From Burkholderiales bacterium (lineage in GTDB: Bacteria > Pseudomonadota > Gammaproteobacteria > Burkholderiales > SG8-39): a DNA stretch of 9,912 nt. Below the pieces are notes generated by a model that made no database searches, was not told where the DNA came from, and saw only the letters and a list, made by a program, of their open reading frames with translations. The position numbers and the translations under genes are program-made. Position 1 is the first letter of the stretch; the number at the start of each line of letters is the position of its first letter. Where the stretch lies: positions 1 through 9,912 of the forward strand of contig JAQSVY010000027.1 in the NCBI GenBank assembly GCA_029266935.1, in the 5' to 3' direction. Below, piece after piece: positions 6,185 through 9,912 of the stretch.

Positions 6185-7638
6185 AACCGCGGCAGCTCGG
6201 GGTGCGCGGCCGCGACGCCGCGCCCGCGCGTGCGCCCGTACTCGGCGCAGCGCGCAAGCGTCGGCACCGCCTTGCCTGGGTTGAGCAGCCCGCGCGCATC
6301 GAAGACGCGCTTGATCGAATGGAACAGCTCCAGCTCGTCGGGCCGGAACTGCACGCACATCTGGTTGATCTTCTCCATGCCGACGCCGTGCTCGCCGGTG
6401 ATGGTGCCGCCCACCTCCACGCACTTTTCCAGCACCTCGGCGGCGAAGAGCTCGGTGCGGTGGAGCTCTTCGGCGCTGTTCGCGTCAAACAGGATGAGCG
6501 GGTGCAGGTTGCCGTCGCCGGCGTGAAATACGTTCGGGCAGCGCAGGTCGTACTTCTTCTCCATCGCCGCAATGAAGCGCAGCACCTCGCCGAGCCGCTT
6601 GCGCGGGATGGTGCCGTCCATGCAATAGTAGTCGGGCGAGATGCGCCCGACAGCGGGGAACGCCGCCTTGCGGCCCGACCAGAAGCGCAGCCGCTCCGCC
6701 TCGTCGCGCGACACCGTCATCCGTGCGGCGCCCGCCTGCGCGAGCACCGCCATCATGCGCGCGACCTCGTCATCGACCTCTTCCGGAGTGCCGTCGGACT
6801 CGCACAAGAGGATCGCGGCCGCCTGCAAATCGTATCCAGCAGCGACGAATTGCTCCACCGCGTGCGTCGCCGGCCGGTCCATCATTTCCAGGCCGGCGGG
6901 GATGATTCCGGCGGCGATCACCGCGGCGACCGCCTGCCCCGCCTTCTCCACGTCGTCGAACGACGCCATGATCACGCGCGCGCTCTGCGGCAGCGGCAGC
7001 AGCTTCACCGCCACTTCGGTCACCACCATCAGCATTCCCTCGGAGCCGACCGCCAGCGCCAGAAGGTCATAGCCCGGCGCATCGGGTGCCTCGCTGCCAA
7101 GCTCGATCGGCTCGCCCTCGACGGTGTACCCGCGCAGGCGCAGCACGTTGTGCAGCGTCAGGCCGTACTTGAGGCAGTGCACACCGCCGGAGTTCTCCGA
7201 CACGTTGCCGCCGATGGTGCAGGCAATCTGGCTCGAAGGGTCCGGGGCGTAGAAAAGTCCGAACGGCGCCGCGACCTCGGAGATGACCGCGTTGCGCACG
7301 CCCGGCTGCACGATCGCGACGCGCGCGCGCGGGTCGACCCGCAAAACGCGCATGAACTTCGCCATCGACAGCAGCACGCCATCACCCGGCGGCAGCGCGC
7401 CGCCGGAAAGCCCGGTGCCCGCGCCGCGCGGCACCACCGGCACGCCCAGGGCCGCGCACGCCTGCAACACGCGCTGCACCTGCTCTTCGGTCTCGGGAAG
7501 CGCGACCACCATCGGCAGCTGCCGGTACGCCGTCAGCCCGTCGCACTCGTACGGGCGGGTGTCCTCCTCTTCGTGCAGCACCGCGCGCGCCGGAAGAAAG
7601 GCGCGCAGCGCGTTCACGACAGATAGGCGCGAGCCCAC
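6181..7638 (-). CDS. glcD: Glycolate oxidase FAD-linked subunit GlcD
   Basis: 485 residues, similar end to end to E. coli GlcD (about 499). It is the catalytic flavoprotein of the GlcDEF complex, oxidising glycolate (and often D-lactate) to glyoxylate. The FAD PCMH domain is at about 38-216, with RGAGTGLSGGA (71-81), YAPDPSSQIACTIGGN (130-145) and SGGVHCLKYG (150-159). The cap and C-terminal FAD-oxidase domain follow, with RFWSGRKAAFPAVGRISPDY (318-337), FHAGDGNLHP (371-380), TGEHGVG (414-420) and LLNPGK (451-456). The His residues in HAGDGNLH and GEHG are the usual substrate/metal-site residues. The chosen start is GTG at 7638 because GAAGGA stands 5 nt upstream. A second GTG at 7617 would overlap the hyi stop as GTGA and give 478 residues; it lacks a ribosome site. 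Homology to E. coli GlcD begins at about residue 10, so it cannot decide between them. Confidence 0.96.
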   Translation of the reverse strand: MGSRLSVVNALRAFLPARAVLHEEEDTRPYECDGLTAYRQLPMVVALPETEEQVQRVLQACAALGVPVVPRGAGTGLSGGALPPGDGVLLSMAKFMRVLRVDPRARVAIVQPGVRNAVISEVAAPFGLFYAPDPSSQIACTIGGNVSENSGGVHCLKYGLTLHNVLRLRGYTVEGEPIELGSEAPDAPGYDLLALAVGSEGMLMVVTEVAVKLLPLPQSARVIMASFDDVEKAGQAVAAVIAAGIIPAGLEMMDRPATHAVEQFVAAGYDLQAAAILLCESDGTPEEVDDEVARMMAVLAQAGAARMTVSRDEAERLRFWSGRKAAFPAVGRISPDYYCMDGTIPRKRLGEVLRFIAAMEKKYDLRCPNVFHAGDGNLHPLILFDANSAEELHRTELFAAEVLEKCVEVGGTITGEHGVGMEKINQMCVQFRPDELELFHSIKRVFDARGLLNPGKAVPTLARCAEYGRTRGRGVAAAHPELPRF

Positions 7639-8384
7639 TTCAATCCTTCGACCGTGTCACCCCGCGGATTGTATTCGCAACCCATCCAGCCGGCGTACCC
7701 CAGGGCGTCGATGTGCGCGAGCAGGAATTCGAAGTTGATCTCGCCGCTGCCGGGCTCGTGCCGCCCCGGCACGTCGGCGAGCTGCATGTGGCCGATGCGC
7801 GGCAGCAGGCGCTCGATGCTGTGCGCGAGATCGCCTTCCATGACCTGCATGTGGAAGATGTCGTACTGCAGCAATGCATTGCCTTCGCCCGCGGCGTTGA
7901 GGACGTCGAGCGCCTGGCGCGAGCCGGTGAGGAAAAAGCCGGGCACGCTGCGCGTGTTGATGGGCTCGATCAGCAGCTGGATACCGACTTCGCCGAGCCG
8001 GCGCGCGGCGTAGCGCACGTTCTCAACCAGCTGGGCGAAGTGCGCGGCGTCCTGCGGCGCGAGGCCGGCAATGCAGTTCAGCCTCGGACAGGCGGCCACC
8101 CTGGCGTATTCGATGGCGCGCTCGACGCCCTCGCGGAACTCGTGCGCGCGGCCGGGCAGGCAGGCGATTCCACGCTCGCCCTTCGCCAGGTCGCCGGCGG
8201 GCAGGTTGTGCAGCACCACCTCGACGCCGGCCTCGCGCGCGCGTCGCGCCACCTCACCGGCCGGCCACGCATAGGGAAACTGGTACTCGACGAAGCGAAA
8301 GCCGACGCGAGCCGCAGCGGCGAACCGCTCGAGGAACTCGAGCTGCGGGAAGAGCACGGAAACGTTCGCCGCGAGCTTCGGCAT
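7614..8384 (-). CDS. hyi: Hydroxypyruvate isomerase Hyi
   Basis: 256 residues (E. coli Hyi is about 258) of the xylose isomerase-like TIM barrel family. It interconverts hydroxypyruvate and 2-hydroxy-3-oxopropionate (tartronate semialdehyde) in the glyoxylate-to-glycerate route in the cytoplasm. Diagnostic blocks are FRFVEYQFPYAW (29-40), LHNLPAGD (58-65), ERGIACLPGR (70-79), LLIEPINTRSVPGF (137-150), QYDIFHMQVMEGD (173-185), GEINFEFL (214-221) and GCEYNP (235-240). Glu140 and Glu237 correspond to the paired catalytic acids, and Asp175 and Gln201 to metal ligands, in this family. The ATG at 8384 is where homology begins; the frame stays open upstream into the divergent gene but has no family similarity. 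No Shine-Dalgarno is visible; TATGCT lies 6 nt before the ATG. It is the first gene of the minus-strand run and overlaps the preferred glcD start by 25 bases. Neither gcl nor glxR, its usual partners, is in the window. Confidence 0.95.
   Translation of the reverse strand: MPKLAANVSVLFPQLEFLERFAAAARVGFRFVEYQFPYAWPAGEVARRAREAGVEVVLHNLPAGDLAKGERGIACLPGRAHEFREGVERAIEYARVAACPRLNCIAGLAPQDAAHFAQLVENVRYAARRLGEVGIQLLIEPINTRSVPGFFLTGSRQALDVLNAAGEGNALLQYDIFHMQVMEGDLAHSIERLLPRIGHMQLADVPGRHEPGSGEINFEFLLAHIDALGYAGWMGCEYNPRGDTVEGLKWARAYLS
7644..7649 (-). promoter_or_regulatory. Ribosome binding site favouring the upstream glcD start
   Basis: GAAGGA is read on the minus strand within the last codons of hyi, 5 nt before the GTG at 7638-7636. 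It is the reason that start is preferred over the GTG at 7617-7615. Because it lies in coding sequence (Val-Glu-Gly-Leu codons), the match could be coincidental. Confidence 0.5.
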
Positions 8385-8390
8385 AATGCG

Positions 8391-8396
8391 AGCATA
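8391..8396 (-). promoter_or_regulatory. Candidate -10 box for hyi (leaderless start)
   Basis: TATGCT, read on the minus strand, matches 4 of 6 bases of TATAAT and ends 6 nt before the hyi ATG at 8384, which has no Shine-Dalgarno. The geometry is the same as at 4731-4736. In the other direction CATAAT at 8382-8387 is a possible -10 for the TauE/SafE gene. Neither has a clear -35 partner, so both are weak predictions. Confidence 0.28.
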
Positions 8397-8409
8397 ACTT
8401 GAAAGAAAG

Positions 8410-9270
8410 ATGGAAGCCGCCGCATTACCCTGGTGGATCTGGCCGCTCGCGCTGTTCGCGGTGACTTTCCTGCTCGGCATCGTCGCCGTGCTGGCCGGGG
8501 TCGGCGGCGGCGTGCTCTTCGTGCCCATCGTCGGCGGCTTCTTCCCCTTCCACCTCGACTTCGTGCGCGGAGCGGGGCTGCTGCTCGCGCTCTCGGGCGC
8601 CCTGTCCGCCGGGCCGGCGCTGCTGCGCGGCGGCCTTGCCAGCCTGCGCCTCGCAATGCCGCTTGCGGTGGTGGGCTCGATCACGTCGATCGGAGGCGCG
8701 CTGCTCGGTCTCGCGCTGCCCACTTCGTTCGTGCAGACAGCGCTGGGCGTCACCATTCTCGCCATCGCGGCGCTGATGTGGCAGTCGAAGAAATCGGAGC
8801 GCCCCGCCGGCGTGCGCCCCGACGCCCTCGGCGAAGCGCTGCACATGCACGGCGTCTATCACGACCCCGCGAGCGGGCGCGATGTCGAGTGGCGCGTGCA
8901 CCGCACCACCGCGGCGTTCTTCGCTTTCGGCGGCATCGGCGTCCTCGCGGGCATGTTCGGCCTCGGCGCAGGATGGGCGAACGTGCCGGTGTTCAACCTG
9001 CTGATGGGCGTGCCGCTCAAGCTCTCGGTCGGCACCTCGGGGTTCCTGCTCTCCGTGATCGATACGTCCGCCGCCTGGATTTACATCAACCGCGGCGCCG
9101 TGCTGCCGATCATCGTCGCCCCTTCCATCATCGGCGTGATGCTGGGGGCCAAGATCGGCGCGCGGCTGCTGCGCGTCGCGCCGGCGGCGACTGTGCGACG
9201 CATCGTCATCGCACTGCTCCTCGTCGCCGGCGCTCGCGCGCTGCTCAAGGGCCTGGGCTGGTGGAACTGA
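8410..9270 (+). CDS. TauE/SafE (TSUP) family membrane transporter, probable anion exporter
   Basis: 286 residues with about eight membrane segments (roughly 12-45 as one or two, 53-72, 80-102, 108-124, 168-188, 205-225, 231-250, 263-282). They are arranged as two repeats, each opening with a Gly-rich signature: VLAGVGGGVLFVPI (27-40) and LAGMFGLGAGWANVPVFNLL (179-198), the latter followed by VPLKLSVGTS (201-210). This is the internal duplication of the TauE/SafE (DUF81) family, whose members move sulfite, sulfonates and other small anions across the inner membrane. A polar loop at 126-166 separates the halves and contains a His-rich patch (HMHGVYH). A purine-rich GAAAGAAAG just before the ATG serves as ribosome site. 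It is divergent from hyi with 25 bases between the starts. The substrate is unknown; the position next to glycolate genes allows an organic acid, but nothing in the sequence proves it. Confidence 0.9.
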   Translation: MEAAALPWWIWPLALFAVTFLLGIVAVLAGVGGGVLFVPIVGGFFPFHLDFVRGAGLLLALSGALSAGPALLRGGLASLRLAMPLAVVGSITSIGGALLGLALPTSFVQTALGVTILAIAALMWQSKKSERPAGVRPDALGEALHMHGVYHDPASGRDVEWRVHRTTAAFFAFGGIGVLAGMFGLGAGWANVPVFNLLMGVPLKLSVGTSGFLLSVIDTSAAWIYINRGAVLPIIVAPSIIGVMLGAKIGARLLRVAPAATVRRIVIALLLVAGARALLKGLGWWN

Positions 9271-9274
9271 GCCG

Positions 9275-9667
9275 ATGAGCGATCAGCACGTTTACGCACG
9301 CTGGCTGGACTGGGGAACGCGCATCTCGCTCGCGGTGCTGATCGCCGCCTTCCTCGCCTACGTCTTCGGCCTGGCGCCGGCCGCGCTGCCGCTCGCCGAA
9401 ATGCCGCGCTTCTGGACGCTGCCGCTGGAGCGCTATCTCGCCTTGAGCGGTGCGCCCACCGGGTGGGGTTGGCTCCCCATGCTCGACAAGGGCGAGTACC
9501 AGAACCTGGTCGGGGTGGCGCTGCTCGGCTTGGTCACCGTCGTCTGTTATCTGCGCGTACTGCCCCTGCTGCTGGCGCGCCGGGAGCGGCTGCAGGCCGC
9601 CATCGTCGCCGCGCAGGTGCTGGTGCTGCTCCTGGCCGCCTCCGGGCTGTTAGCGGGCGGGCATTGA
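9275..9667 (+). CDS. Small three-helix membrane protein, DUF1634-like, partner of the TauE/SafE gene
   Basis: 130 residues with hydrophobic helices at about 15-35, 76-98 and 108-126. A Pro/Trp-containing extracytoplasmic stretch (36-75, with PRFWTLP and GWGWLPMLDKGEY) lies between the first two, and a basic turn (ARRERLQ, 101-107) between the last two puts that turn in the cytoplasm. It starts 4 bases after the TauE/SafE stop, so the two are surely co-transcribed and probably co-translated; no strong Shine-Dalgarno is visible. The size, topology and habit of following a TauE/SafE gene fit DUF1634 proteins, but I assign this from general resemblance only. It may be an accessory subunit of the transporter. 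Confidence 0.75.
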   Translation: MSDQHVYARWLDWGTRISLAVLIAAFLAYVFGLAPAALPLAEMPRFWTLPLERYLALSGAPTGWGWLPMLDKGEYQNLVGVALLGLVTVVCYLRVLPLLLARRERLQAAIVAAQVLVLLLAASGLLAGGH

Positions 9668-9671
9668 CGCG

Positions 9672-9680
9672 TGCTAGACT
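9672..9680 (+). promoter_or_regulatory. Candidate extended -10 promoter for the PuuD-like gene
   Basis: TGC-TAGACT in the 54-base intergenic gap resembles an extended -10 element (TGn plus a 4/6 match to TATAAT). It would place a transcription start near 9687 and a leader of about 35 nt. No convincing -35 box is seen at 16-18 nt upstream, so this is tentative. The gene may instead also be read from the TauE/SafE transcript. Confidence 0.3.
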
Positions 9681-9710
9681 TTTTCGGCTTCGAACCCATC
9701 ATTACAAAAT

Positions 9711-9716
9711 AGGAGA
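9711..9716 (+). promoter_or_regulatory. Strong ribosome binding site for the PuuD-like gene
   Basis: AGGAGA stands 5 nt (AAGCC) before the ATG at 9722. It is the best Shine-Dalgarno match in the window and fixes the start of the last gene. Confidence 0.8.
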
Positions 9717-9721
9717 AAGCC

Positions 9722-9912
9722 ATGGGTGCGATCTTCCAGTCCCTCGGACGTACGATCGTCGCGGGCATCGTCATCCTCCTCGTCATCATGGCCATCGCCG
9801 GCAGCTTCGCCAAGACCGGCGACATGAACTGGTGGCGCTTCTTCATGCGCTGGCTGCACGTGCTCTCGGGGGTGATGTGGATCGGCCTGCTCTGGTACTT
9901 CAACTTCGTGCA
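9722..9912 (+). CDS. PuuD-like (urate hydroxylase N-terminal type) membrane protein, N-terminal fragment
   Basis: The first 63 codons and two bases lie in the window; the gene continues past the right edge. The protein starts MGAIFQSLGR and has a first helix at about 11-30. A second helix begins with the segment RWLHVLSGVMWIGLLWYFNF (43-62), resembling the His-containing helix of the Urate_ox_N/PuuD family (membrane-bound urate hydroxylase). Within that family His46 would be a candidate heme ligand. AGGAGA lies 6 nt before the ATG, so the start is secure. It is 54 bases after the preceding stop. Many betaproteobacterial proteins annotated this way lack the C-terminal cytochrome c domain, and the fragment cannot show whether this one has it. 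If it does act on urate, it would link to glyoxylate production through purine breakdown. Confidence 0.7.
   Translation, partial: MGAIFQSLGRTIVAGIVILLVIMAIAGSFAKTGDMNWWRFFMRWLHVLSGVMWIGLLWYFNFV

Noticed and set aside
7319..7340. Alternating GC tract next to a GGGTCGACCC palindrome (possible Z-DNA or operator)
   Set aside because: It encodes an ordinary segment of GlcD (Val-Asp-Pro-Arg-Ala-Arg-Val) and is expected in coding DNA this rich in GC.
6202..7626. Long plus-strand open frame antisense to glcD, also similar frames at 1693-2985 and 536-1474
   Set aside because: High GC leaves antisense frames open. The translations are Arg/His/Ala-rich without domains, while the minus strand encodes clear conserved proteins.
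8385..8846. N-terminal extension of the hyi frame into the TauE/SafE gene
   Set aside because: Similarity to hydroxypyruvate isomerases begins at the ATG at 8384; the extension is low-complexity Ser/Pro/Arg antisense sequence.
9664..9669. TTGACG as a -35 box for the PuuD-like gene
   Set aside because: No -10-like sequence lies 16-18 nt downstream. It overlaps the TGA stop of the preceding gene and is probably fortuitous.
9668..9721. Possible terminator after the small three-helix membrane gene
   Set aside because: Only a 4-bp TTCG/CGAA pairing near 9683-9692 was seen, with no GC-rich stem followed by a T run.

Overview
The window is very GC-rich and densely packed, with strong third-position G/C preference, overlapping start/stop codons and protein sequences of proteobacterial type. 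It most resembles a free-living betaproteobacterium of the Burkholderiales/Rhodocyclales sort. That placement is an inference from gene style; there is no rRNA here to confirm it. I see no tRNA, rRNA, CRISPR array, transposase or phage gene, and no gene-free stretch longer than about 55 bases.

Layout. Most of the left and centre (1-8384) is a minus-strand run read from right to left: hyi (hydroxypyruvate isomerase), glcD and glcE (FAD subunits of glycolate oxidase), glcF (its iron-sulfur subunit), a molybdopterin/4Fe-4S oxidoreductase of unknown substrate, a PAS-PAS-GGDEF diguanylate cyclase, and the start of a secreted substrate-binding protein of the glycine betaine/choline (OsmF/OpuC) type that runs off the left edge. 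Neighbouring genes overlap by 4 bases (TTGA or ATGA junctions) or are a few bases apart. The one break is between glcE and glcF, where a small single-pass membrane protein gene lies on the opposite strand (4743-5144). Its stop shares a CTAG palindrome with the glcE stop, and its start is only 18 bases from the glcF start.

The right end (8410-9912) is divergent, on the plus strand: a TauE/SafE-family anion exporter, a small three-helix membrane protein 4 bases downstream, and the beginning of a membrane protein resembling the N-terminal part of PuuD (membrane urate hydroxylase), with its own clear ribosome binding site.

How the genes fit together. GlcDEF oxidises glycolate to glyoxylate and passes electrons to the respiratory chain. 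Hyi interconverts hydroxypyruvate and tartronate semialdehyde in the glyoxylate-to-glycerate route. The PuuD-like gene could connect to purine breakdown, which also yields glyoxylate. The molybdoenzyme and the c-di-GMP cyclase look translationally coupled to glcF, which suggests a shared redox or carbon signal, but their actual substrate and input are unknown.

The points most worth following up are the opposite-strand gene inside the glc run, a perfect 10-bp inverted repeat covering the two divergent start codons there, two -10-like boxes placed exactly 6 nt before ATG codons that lack a Shine-Dalgarno sequence (possible leaderless mRNAs), and the molybdoenzyme/GGDEF pair attached to glycolate oxidase.
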